In this document: piece by piece, positions 40,413 through 49,575 of the stretch
Layout of the letters: each line of letters opens with the position of its first letter
How positions within the stretch are numbered: position 1 is the stretch's first letter
NCBI RefSeq assembly: GCF_032854445.1
Contig: NC_088295.1
Coordinates: 50,643,385 to 50,707,384 of the forward strand
Source of the DNA: Liolophura sinensis
Taxonomy: Eukaryota > Mollusca > Polyplacophora > Chitonida > Chitonidae
DNA length: 64,000 nt
Direction of reading: 5' to 3'
The notes under the pieces: model-generated
The model's input: only the letters and a program-made list of their open reading frames with translations
Told to the model about the DNA's origin: nothing
The model's database searches: none
Made by a program: the position numbers and the translations under genes

Positions 40413-41262
40413 GTGGTGTAACTTAACGCCTGCCCGCATGCCAAACGCAGGCAAAAATCGCTGCGGGTATGTTGGGTTGATTTCCGTATTTTTTGGCACG
40501 CAGTTCTGAGATTTAAGTACACCCGACTTGTCATGACAGTGCAAAGTTATTTTGCGAGGGAGAAGGAAATATTTCTGTGGATTTCAACTACATGTCGATT
40601 CGAGAATGGATTTATACTCACAGGAGTGCTATTAAAGGCCTCCTTAGCGCACACCAGAAATTGTGCAGACATGTGCAACCGTGCGCAGCAAAGTGCCTTG
40701 CGGAATGGACCTATCGGGCTTTTTAATTCAACGATTAAACGTTGAAGCAGGTAAATATTACAAATTGTTGAAAATTATAGACCTGAGCGTTTAATTTAAC
40801 TAAACTAGTATAGCCAAGACGGGGAGGATCAATTTATATAACATACGCTATGCTTGTGCTTCATGGTGTCATCCATTCTGGCAAAGGCATTTTAGTTGGT
40901 AATATTTGGCTCTGTCGAACATTGGCTGTGGGCTAGTAGATCAAGACTATTACCTGCCCGGATGGCAGGCCTCTTCCAGTGATGGCAGGCTCCTTCCCGT
41001 GAAGGCAGGCTGACTTGAGGTGCAGGCTGCCCTGATGGCAGGCCCCTTCCAGTGATGGGAGGCTGACTTGAGGTGCAGGCTGCCCTGTTGGCAGGCCCCT
41101 TCCAGTGATGGCAGGCTTACTTGAGGTGCAGGCTGCCCTGATGGCAGGCCCCTTCCAGCGATGGGAGGCTGACTTGAGGTGCAGGCTGCCCTGTTGGCAG
41201 GCCTCTTCCAGTGATGGCAGGCTGACAAGGTGCAAGCACCAAAAAATTTCAGTTACACCACT
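40412..41262. mobile_element. approximately 850-bp TIR element, nested in DIRS
   Basis: Ends AGTGGTGTAACT (40412-40423) and its reverse complement AGTTACACCACT (41251-41262). DIRS coding homology stops just before and resumes just after it, so the interval is an insertion. The TIR style resembles hAT-type nonautonomous elements, but no clear 8-bp duplication is visible. No transposase is seen; a minisatellite fills its right third. Confidence 0.6.
40960..41232 (+). repeat. 53-bp minisatellite, about 5 units
   Basis: CTTGAGGTGCAGGCTGCCCT recurs at 41014, 41067, 41120 and 41173, an exact 53-bp period. It lies within the nested TIR element. Confidence 0.9.
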
Positions 41263-41423
41263 GACGTGTCATACAGACCAAACTTTAATGCTTTTGCCTT
41301 TTCTCTGTGTTGGAAAACTTACCAATTTCCTGCATTTCCTCCATTTAGTGTGATAACGCATGTGCTAAGGAAGATTTTGAACAACAGGGCAACTGGCATA
41401 TTTGTGGTTCCCAAATGGCCAAC
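41263..41423 (+). pseudogene. DIRS pol segment between insertions
   Basis: NFNAFAFSLCWKTYQFPAF, FSVITHVLRKI and GIFVVPKWPT: the part of DIRS pol downstream of RNase H. The frame is open until the SINE. Confidence 0.75.
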
Positions 41424-41702
41424 AGGGGCCTCCGTGGCTCATTCGGTTAAAGCGCTAGCGCAGCGTAATGACCCAGGAGTCTCTCGCCAATGCGGTCGCT
41501 GTGAGTTCAAGTCCAGCTCATGCTGGCTTACTCTCCGGCCGTACGTGAGAAGGTCTGTCAGCAACCTGCGGATGGTCGTGGGTTTCTCCCGGGCTCTGCC
41601 CGGTTTCCACCCACCATAATGCTGACCGCCGTCGTATAAGTGAAATATTCTTGAGTACGGCGTAAAACACCAATCAAAAAAAAAAAAAAAAAAAAAAAAA
41701 AA
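41424..41702 (+). repeat. SINE-A, full-length reference copy
   Basis: tRNA-like head with an A-box-like GTGGCTCATTCGGTTAAAGC and a B-box-like GAGTTCAAGTCC, a body with GGTCTGTCAGCAACCTGCGG and CCACCATAATGCTGACC, then the AAACACCAATCAAA tail and an A-run of over 25 bases. The long, pure A tail and intact boxes suggest a recent insertion. DIRS coding resumes immediately after it. Confidence 0.93.
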
Positions 41703-42700
41703 GAAAATCAAGCACTGCGTATGTTGATCGTCCATCCTCTATTATTGCCGAAAAGGGGAGACAACTGTACACCAGCCCAGTCAACCGACAGAGAAACCTC
41801 TTACTCACAAGATGCAAGATGCAACTGATGGTTTGCCATTTATCCGCGAAGGAGTCGAAGGTTAAGGCCTTTCGCAGACAACTGGAACTAAGAAACAGTA
41901 CACATTATACCTGGACAGATGGAAACGTTTCTGTCTTTACAGAAACATTAATCCAATTTCACCACCTCTAAATCAACCTATAAACTTTTTGAGTGAACTT
42001 GCAAAAAGTGGATACAGTTACAGTGCTATTAACACAGCCCGTTCAGGTGTGTCTCACCCTTTAGTAAAGCGTTTCATAAAGGTGTGTTCAAAACCAAACT
42101 AAATTTTCCACGTTATGTGGAAATATGGGATGTGCGCGATGTGTTTGAATATCTCATAGTACATTGTCACCTGCAGGTGATAACAATTTGAAGCAATTAG
42201 CTCTGAAAATAACTTGACCTTATTGACGGCACAGAGATGCCAAATCCTTCATTTTTCGAATTTAGACAATATGAGACTATGTTCTGAAAAACGTGTTTTC
42301 ACTATTAAGTCACTGATTAAAAGTAGCAAATCTGGAAAACATCTAAAACCGATTAAGCTGTTGAATTATCCTTCAGACAGGTAAACATTCTTCTTTATTA
42401 CTAAGTGTGGTGTCAACACTGATGTATTTCATGCTCACAATACTAGAGCAGCCTCAACCGCCAAGGCCAGTGTGAATAATCTCCCCTTGGATTGATTTTG
42501 ACAAGTGCTAGATGGCCATCAGAAAGGACTTTTACAGTTCATTACAACAAGCCTCTTAACGTAAAATGTGGACTCTGTATCACAGACTTCTGAACATACC
42601 AGTGATGAGATTAGTTTAATTGATTACATGAAGACCTTACTCAAAATAGGCCTTTGAAAGGCAACACAGATTTAATCACCGTCTAAGTTCTTTTCTTTCT
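41703..42700 (+). pseudogene. DIRS pol end and tyrosine recombinase, broken
   Basis: An open stretch to about 41990 (VDRPSSIIAEKGRQLYTSPV, LMVCHLSAKESKVKAFRRQL) continues into recombinase N-terminal homology in another frame: NFLSELAKSGYSYSAINTAR, then HPLVKRFIKG and NFPRYVEIWDV. The catalytic Arg/His/Tyr region (42.2-42.7 kb) is riddled with stops. Assignment rests on the conserved SYSAINTARS-type core-binding segment of DIRS recombinases. Confidence 0.72.
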
Positions 42701-42851
42701 GTGTCACTCCACTGGTGCTTTACTTCTACCGGTACAGTAACACTGTACTTGTTTCGGTTACCAGTTGAAGTGCACTACAATAAATTGTTTGTCATTTAAT
42801 TTTTGTATATTCCTTGTCATCTTGACTGCCTTATGACCACATGCTTTTAAA

Positions 42852-42898
42852 TCTCACGTAATTCCGAATGTGACGTAGCCCATAACGAGGTAGAATTT
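42852..42898 (-). repeat. DIRS right inverted repeat
   Basis: CTCACGTAATTCCGAATGTG and ACGAGGTAGAATTT pair with the left copy at 32481-32528. Confidence 0.8.
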
Positions 42899-42924
42899 AA
42901 AAATTAAACGAGACTTACCGGAAA

Positions 42925-43120
42925 GTTGACGTTTGATTGGTCATTGGCCTGGAACGAGGAATTACGTGCCCACCCTATGGCACATATTGGATACTCCCTA
43001 CCCTTCAGTAATTCCTCTTCTGTGGCAACTCGGATTTAAATTCTGGGGTGAAACGTGCATGGGCTATCTCACGTAATTCATCGCTCCAGGCCAGTGACTC
43101 GGTAGAATTTCAGTCAAACT
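42925..43120. repeat. palindromic segment beside the DIRS right end
   Basis: The 42925-42975 arm (GGCCTGGAACGAGGAATTAC) and the 43070-43120 arm (GTAATTCATCGCTCCAGGCC) are inverted copies about 100 bp apart; each also repeats part of the terminal inverted repeat. This may be the DIRS internal complementary region or a second element end. Confidence 0.55.
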
Positions 43121-43134
43121 TTAATTTTCTGGTG

Positions 43135-43490
43135 ACCGGCCCCGATAGCACAGTTGGTAGAGCGTCCCCTTGGGGATCGGTAAATCCTTGGTCGAGGCAC
43201 ACCTAAGACCTTAAAAGAGGAACTTTTGTAACTTCCTCGCATGGCGTCCAGCATGAAGAGGATAGTGCAACGACAGGTTGACCCGTATCAGTATAATGGC
43301 CTCGGGTGGGGCGGGTTACTTACCTTCGGTAAGGCGTCTCAGTGAAGCAGCACTAGATGAAAGAGTGGTGGAACTCCGTCCTACAAAAAGGAGGCACATT
43401 ACATGCGCTCTAAGGATTCCTTCCTCGTCATATGACTGAAAAGTTGTTAAGTACGACGTTAAGCCCCAAGCACGCACTCACTCACTCAAT
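43135..43490 (+). repeat. SINE-B, full length
   Basis: Starts with GGCCCCGATAGCACAGTTGG and GTAGAGCGTCC, includes TTCCTCGTCATATGACTGAA, and ends CACTCACTCACTCA. It is the most complete of the four copies. Confidence 0.9.
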
Positions 43491-44679
43491 TTCCAGTTAA
43501 TTCTCATTTAATTTTTATGCCCCGCCGCCATTAGGCGATTTTGTCCCTATTCGTGTTCGGGCCATAACTCCAACTGTTTCCTGCGTAGAGCTTTAATTTT
43601 TTATAGATACATGGATGACGATGTGTCGCGACTCACATTTGACCATTTTCGCAGTTGTCATGGTAACCAGATAGCCATTTTTCTTTATATATATATATAT
43701 ACTACATAAATTGAAATGATTTCGTGTCCGGGTTCCAACTTCAACTGTTTTCTGCATAAAGTCTGGATTTGAGGTGGACACCTTTTCCCACTTGTGATGA
43801 AGATTCCCGTCGGGTTATTCTCACCACAATGTTGCTATTATTCTTTTATACATTTCAAACAAATGCATTTGTAAGGTTAGTTATGTGGTATGCCCATGGG
43901 GCATCTGACGTACAGCATAGGACTATATTGATCGAAGATAAGTGGTCTTCAAAGAATGTCAGTATGAAATTGCTAACGGCCACACGAGGGTCGTCAACCG
44001 CTTATTTTTACTAATTATAAGGTCCATACACGAACAGTAGAGAAGGGGGCATTCTATTTATAAATTCCCTGTCCAAGAACTGTATCACTAAGACATTAGC
44101 ATATCAAAGGCTAGTTGGAACCTTGTGACCCGGCCATATATGTGTTAAGGGCCATCAGAAGTGTACCCAATGACCACTTCAGCCGAATCATTAAAACACA
44201 CAGGTTTCGACCCCCACATATAATTCATTATTGCAAACATGTAGTGTAGGTCTGAATTACACCTGAAGAAATATATATATTATATATATCACTGTATATC
44301 AATTATAGGTATGGAAGTTACTCTCTGGAGAAGGGTTTGAGACATTGAAAGTAATTTGTTGCAGGTTTTAAAGGTATGATAAATGATAACTTGAATGGAG
44401 TTATAACAGTAATAGCGTTATACTGACATGCCTAATTACATAATTACCATATTTAACATGACACATATCTCCTTATATGGAACTAAGACACGTTTTGATG
44501 TATGCATGCTAATGGGCAGTTATATGGATACCAGTTTCTGTTTCGACGTATTGATTCCTACTTTTGACACAAAAAGAGCCATGTATGGACAGAAACGTAT
44601 TTCCTGTCAAGTTCGCCGATTAGCACAACATAAAAACAGAAGTGGAAAAAATACGTTCGATACGGTCAAGCTGGATTGC

Positions 44680-44770
44680 CCTGCTTATTTCCACCATAAT
44701 ACTCGCCTCCGTCGTATAAGTGAAATATTCTTGAGTACGGCATAAAACACTAATGAAATAAATAAAGAAG
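44680..44770 (+). repeat. SINE-A 3' fragment
   Basis: CCACCATAATACTCGCCTCC, AAATATTCTTGAGTACGGCA and an AAACACTAATGAAATAAA tail. Confidence 0.8.
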
Positions 44771-45134
44771 ATTTGCAAATTTCGCAAAAATGACATGCAT
44801 TTAAGTGATTGTGAAGATTGTCCACAAAGACAAAATACCAGTAATCTTGAATGTAAAATTCATGAGCTGCAGGCCTAAGTAGGGTTCACACCCTCAGTTT
44901 TGTTCTAAATTTATCACCTCTCATTATACATGAATGTAATCTACTAAATATCTCCAAACTAAATGCAGCTTGCGAATCTTAAGTATTACTCATTTGAAAT
45001 TCACCCAAAACATTTGGTTGGTTTGTGACGTGATACCCCACGGTCTATACATGTCGATGTACATATGTTAGGTCATATGATAGGTCTCTATGTAAACTCG
45101 AATTTAAATGCTTTATAAAGCAATGATTTTATTA

Positions 45135-45385
45135 GGTATTTATTTATTTGATCCGTGTTTTAGGCCCTACTAAAGAATGTTTCACTTATACTACTGCGGC
45201 CAGCATTAAGGTGGGAGGAAACGGGACACAGTTCGGGGGAAGCCACAGATTGCTCCTCAGGTTGCCTCCGGAGAGGAAGCCAGCATAAGCTGGACTTGAA
45301 CTCACAGCGACTGCATTAGTAAGAGACTCCTGGGTCATTACGCTGCACTAGCGCGCTAACCAACTGAACCAAGGAGGCCCCGTTA
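45135..45385 (-). repeat. SINE-A, near full length, reverse orientation
   Basis: TATTTATTTATTTGATCCGT tail, CAGCATTAAGGTGGGAGGAA, GCTGGACTTGAACTCACAGC and a tRNA-like head ending CCAAGGAGGCCCC. Confidence 0.9.
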
Positions 45386-45539
45386 TGATTATACGCCCCA
45401 AAAAATCAATCAAGCCAACACAGTCATGGAAGCAACACCAAACAAATAAATAATAAATAACTTAACGTAAGCGTGTCGTTTGAAAGGAATCGTTGATCCG
45501 ATCATATGTTACAGATTACATTTACTTCATACCATTTAG

Positions 45540-45617
45540 ATGCCGACTCTTTATCATAATGTAAATATTCTTGAGTACGGCGTAAAACACCAATCAAATA
45601 AATAAATAAATAAATCT
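45540..45617 (+). repeat. SINE-A tail fragment
   Basis: AATATTCTTGAGTACGGCGT and AAACACCAATCAAATAAATA tail. Confidence 0.8.
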
Positions 45618-46502
45618 GTCATAATGTGTGCGAACAATGGTCCCGTGGTAGTTTCCCATTCAGTTTCTCAGTCGACAGCAATGAATTGCCAAACTGTACC
45701 AAACTGTACCAATCTCAGTTTAATAGCACTCGTGTAAAGGCTGAGTTTTCAAAGATAATTTGCTACCGATGACTCCAATCACCAGACCTTAGGATCACGA
45801 AGCTGTCTTGGACTTGAGACTAGATTGAGTTTTACCTTAGATTTGTAATTAAAAGCACATTTTGCTTTCATGAAGGTGTAAAGAAAACTCTTACTATTAA
45901 TATAAAATGAGAAAGGGTGCCAGCAATTAACCTGCTCTGGCCGCCTTATTTAGACCATATCCCAGATAAAAATATGGTTAAACAACTTTAAAATGAGACG
46001 GATTTATCACAGTTTGAATGTTTTGGGCCATATAGTTCTACTCTCTACCTTAAATAAAATACCTCTTTCTAAAATCGGACCTTAGGGCCCAAGATTAGCA
46101 TGGCAAAGAAAGAAACATTTTTTCTGAGTATACGCTTTGAAACTTTGAAACTATTCATTTACACTCCAGTCACCCTCGTGACACTGGAGGTCAAGTATAC
46201 ATCATCACTGATAGATAGGGGATTGGCCATCCGTGAAAACATAAAAAATGTACGAATAACTATGTTACAAGGATGATAATAATAAAAGTAATCCTTATAT
46301 ATTAGGGAACAATAACTGTCCAAAGTTCAGAGTTATGGGTAATGTAGCTAAACATTACAAAACTTCGGTAGAAATACTATTTTCGGAAATATCCAATAAT
46401 ATATAATATCTGTATAATATATCTGTTCGAAAAAGCCCGATATTTCTTAGCGTATTTAATTTTGAAATTTTTAACAAAACAGGTAGTTCAGTTTTAGGTC
46501 AT

Positions 46503-46661
46503 TTATTGTTTTGAGATATACTTTTTCCTAGAATCCTGAAAGAAAGGACATGCCAAAAGATAACGTAGTTCATCTATTTCATTTGAGTTACAGAGGCTGC
46601 ACTTACGCTCCGTTTTTGGTAGTCTACGCATTTTTCCTGTTTCAACTGGCAGGCGATGATT
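46503..46661 (-). pseudogene. LINE reverse-transcriptase ORF, C-terminal remnant
   Basis: A 52-codon stretch ending in TAA reads NHRLPVETGKMRRLPKTERK, then CSLCNSNEIDELRYLLACPF and a short end. This H-x-L-x-x-E-x-G ... C-x2-C ... DE-x-x-x-x-L-x-x-C-P pattern is the zinc-like C-terminal domain that follows RT in several invertebrate non-LTR retrotransposon groups. Upstream minus-strand sequence is too decayed to follow. Confidence 0.65.
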
Positions 46662-47164
46662 ACACAAACGAAATTAAGTGGGATGGTAGCTTTTTAGGTT
46701 TTTAGGACACTAATTGGGTAATTTTTTTAGCAAATATTGTCTTAAACAAGTGATAGCATTGAGCTTTTGAGGATATAGATAAAATATATTTGATCTATTT
46801 TAAAATCTAGCCCAGGTCTGACGATACTGATCAGTTTGTAGCTGATATATGTATATCTGCGAAAGCAGTGAATAATACCCGTGTTCTGCGACAACCATAC
46901 ATCGGATAAACCAAGTGCACCAAGAACCTGTGTTTAACAAAATATATCCATTTACTAATCAAGTCTCCATTTTCACAACACTTGTATAGACAAAATAAGA
47001 TAATTTAGAAGTTTAACCATTAAGTAAATGAGCCCAAAAACGAAGGCTGACGTAGATGTTCAACAATCATTGCGTGTGCAAAATTATTGTAATTTTTAAA
47101 TTTATTTGTAAATTTTAATTTATTATCGTAGACTGGAATCTAGCTCTCGATAATTTGGCTGTGG
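46662..47164. other. no gene recognised
   Basis: AT-rich sequence; possibly more of the decayed LINE, but no frame is recognisable. Confidence 0.35.
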
Positions 47165-47348
47165 TTTAAGAAATGCTGTACGCGGTGGTTTAGTGCTCTA
47201 GCCTTATGGTCATAACCTACCTCTGTAGATAGTTACCACATGCACTGAATGGTCGTGTCTCCACCTATATACCTCACTGCCGTTGTTTTATTGAAGAATT
47301 CTTAAGTATACGGCACTGAACCGCAACCAGGTGAATAAATAAATGTAT
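47165..47348 (+). repeat. diverged SINE-A-related copy
   Basis: TTCTTAAGTATACGGCACTG and an AACCAGGTGAATAAATAAAT tail resemble the SINE-A end; the 5' part is not recognisable. Confidence 0.45.
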
Positions 47349-47552
47349 TCTTTTATATTTATATGTAATAAAGCGCCCCATAATCCATCATCCATTGACT
47401 ACGTCTTCTTTTACATGTATATGCACAGCAAAGCCGTATTTGAATGATGCCACGTGGTAGTATAGACCTACCCGGTAGTGCCTTCCATGTAGAAAGGTAA
47501 TATACCACTTACATGTATGCGGCGGTGCAAAGTACCCGGTACTGGATTAATT

Positions 47553-47716
47553 GTGACATATGATCTGCTTATGGTTGGTGCAAGCAAATATTCTTAAAAG
47601 GCGCTTTCATGCAATTTGACATGTCCCATACAGAATATATTGGCTGGACAGAAAATGACGTGCTGTTGAGTAACCATATAGGCCTATATACACGTCTCAA
47701 TACATATACTAGAGAG
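47553..47716 (+). repeat. approximately 165-bp duplicated segment, copy 1
   Basis: Matches 48530-48690: GCAATTTGACATGTCCC, GTTGAGTAACCA and CGTCTCAATACATAT are shared. It lies upstream of a signal-peptide-like ORF (47878). Confidence 0.75.
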
Positions 47717-47877
47717 CTGGCACCATCCGTAAAGACGCGGTAGTCTGGGAGAACCCATACCCATACTCCTTACAGCGCATGCGTCACTCTCTACATGTTC
47801 GCTTCACATCACTGCCACTTTCAGTAAATTTTGTACAAAATCTTAAACAACTCTTAGGTCACTGGGGTCAGGAAGTA

Positions 47878-47940
47878 ATGTCTCAATATTTGTTTCTAAT
47901 AATACTTTATACACATGCATTCTCTTTATCTAAAGCATGT
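47878..47940 (+). CDS. weak candidate signal-peptide exon
   Basis: ATG followed by MSQYLFLIILYTHAFSLSKA, a plausible secretion signal. It would leave in phase 1 if a weak GTGCAG donor at about 47939 were used, like the first exons of the lectin genes downstream. No matching downstream exon is assigned to it; it may be a relic first exon or chance. Confidence 0.2.
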
Positions 47941-48529
47941 GCAGCAGATGATTCTAACCAAAACCTGAAACAATTTTATGCATGAATGCTGATTAAATAA
48001 TTCTGCGCGAGGACACAAGTGGTGAGGCTAAGCCTAAACAAGCCATTACCTGCGTCTCACAGTTCACAAAGGCAAAGCTACTGGTGGCAGCGCTGTAAGG
48101 CGAGCGTTGAGAGCGGCACATGTACTGTAAGGGGTATGGCCCCCACCTTCTCTAGCCTAAATCTGCCTGAACTCTCGAGACCGCTGGTTGCCGAGTGGAC
48201 TTTTATAGAGCTGGGTTGCAGCCGAAGCGCCGATCTGCCATGCAGTATACCACCAAGTTCAAAACTGCACAAAATGGTCTGGCCATGAACTGTGTGAGAC
48301 AGGCATTAAATTTTCAGCAGAGTGTACAGATCATTGTCTGCGTTGTTTTTGGATCTTTTGAAAGAGATCGACATGGTTAGGAGTCATTCGGTAAGTTTGG
48401 GCGACTTATGACTCAGACTGTATATAAAATAGAATCAATGGCGCAAAGTAACGCATTGTGCTTTTAAACTAAACACAGGATTATCAATAAAGGCTGTCAA
48501 ATTCGTCCAGGAGTCGAGCTTCTTACTTG
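47941..48529. other. no gene recognised
   Basis: Overlapping short frames on both strands are present, without domain or splice support. Confidence 0.35.
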
Positions 48530-48690
48530 GGACATACGATCTGATAATGGTTGGTGAAAGCTAATATTCCTGAAAGGCTCGTTCATGCAATTTGACATGT
48601 CCCTTACAGAGTCTATTGACTGGACAGAGAATGCTGTGCCGTTGAGTAACCACAGGCCTGTATACGCGTCTCAATACATATCCTAGACAT
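48530..48690 (+). repeat. approximately 165-bp duplicated segment, copy 2
   Basis: Second copy of 47553-47716, about 975 bp downstream in the same orientation. Confidence 0.75.
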
Positions 48691-49496
48691 CGGATTTCTC
48701 CTCTATGTAATCTAGGGAGCTCTACTCGAGAATGAATTCTCACTGTCACACAATGAAAATATGGATGAAGACAAAGTCGGGAACGCGCAGTTTCCTGATC
48801 GATCTCCGAATATTGTGTGGCCTATGCAATTATGTTTACCGGAAACTCCATGCAAGCAGACACCACTGGTTCGTTAGAGAGCCTTTATGTCTACGACCCT
48901 ATATTGATGGCAGTTATAATAGAAGACATCAAGACTTTGCCGCCTAACCATTGTTGTATGTATGTTCCATGCCCTACATCGTTCGACATGAAAAGTCCAT
49001 TTTTATTGAAGAGGTAGCTGCTACGAATTCGAACAGTAAAACTACCTTCATTGTACAATCTGTACAACCTGAACAATGAGCCCTTAAATATGGGACAAGT
49101 GCCGAGAAAATGAGGGATAAAGCCTTCGAGTGAAGTGATAGAGTAGATAAGTACCTCCCCAATCAGGCGTTCAGTACCGATTGCCCATATGAATAGAAAT
49201 GGACACGTCGGTCACATTATCCGGCGATGAAGCAGTACCCCAGAGTCACAATGCAAAAGTCATAGAGGAAAAGTCAAGGCCGGTCAAGTCTTTTGCTCTT
49301 CGCCGTCGCCACAGGCAACCAGTTCGACTGTCGGTATTCCTCTTATTCTTATAGACCTGAATTAAAAGCCTGTTCAGGTGAAATTTAGCTCTCGCAGAGA
49401 ACACACGAATCCGTTCTCACCTGGATTTTGTCTTCAATCCTGTTTCCATGGGTACTACTTCATATCTGATTTTCATTCAAGCAACACGACTTTAAC
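48691..49496. other. 5' flank of first lectin gene
   Basis: No coding evidence. An AATTAAAAGCC stretch near 49361 could serve as a TATA-like element about 130 bp before the ATG; this is speculative. Confidence 0.3.
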
Positions 49497-49575
49497 ATGG
49501 CAATTTGCATATCGACAGTTGAACATGTTATCGGAGTCCTTCTCCTTATCATTGGACTGTCCGGATTCTGCATGG
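49497..49575 (+). CDS. lectin copy 1, exon 1 (signal peptide)
   Basis: ATG, 26 codons and one base; donor CATGG|GTATGT. Too short to appear as an open frame by length, but its phase (1) fits the next exon exactly, giving FCMGSCPEGF at the join. Confidence 0.7.

Larger units (their letters stand above)
32481..42898 (+). mobile_element. DIRS-like tyrosine-recombinase retrotransposon, decayed, with nested insertions
   Basis: Bounded by an inverted repeat of about 47 bp (left 32481-32528, right 42852-42898; both contain TTCCGAATGTGACGTA on one strand or the other). Inside, in order: a gag-like ORF1, a DIRS-type reverse transcriptase with RNase H, and a tyrosine-recombinase-like ORF, all on the + strand and all with stops or frameshifts. 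There are no LTRs and no DDE integrase belonging to this layer. Three later insertions split it: an LTR element at 33803-38696, a TIR element at about 40412-41262 and a SINE-A at 41424-41702. The host reading frame resumes after each. Exact ends are uncertain because a second palindrome (42925-43120) lies beyond the right inverted repeat. Confidence 0.82.
43491..46502. other. no gene recognised; SINE fragments
   Basis: AT-rich with an (AT)n run near 43690 and another near 44275. Two related segments of about 60 bp (43555-43600 and 43720-43770) share CCAACTGTTT/TCAACTGTTT and CTGCGTAGAG/CTGCATAAAG. No coding evidence was found. Confidence 0.4.

Noticed and set aside
41424-41520. tRNA gene
   Set aside because: Head of the full-length SINE-A; cannot be folded by eye into a normal cloverleaf and is followed by SINE body and A tail.
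41439-41735. Minus-strand 98-codon frame with poly-Phe
   Set aside because: Translation of the SINE and its A tail; similar frames occur at other SINE-A copies (8830, 23624, 26752).
48019-48380. Overlapping frames as a gene
   Set aside because: No domain, no consistent splice sites, and frames on both strands are equally long.
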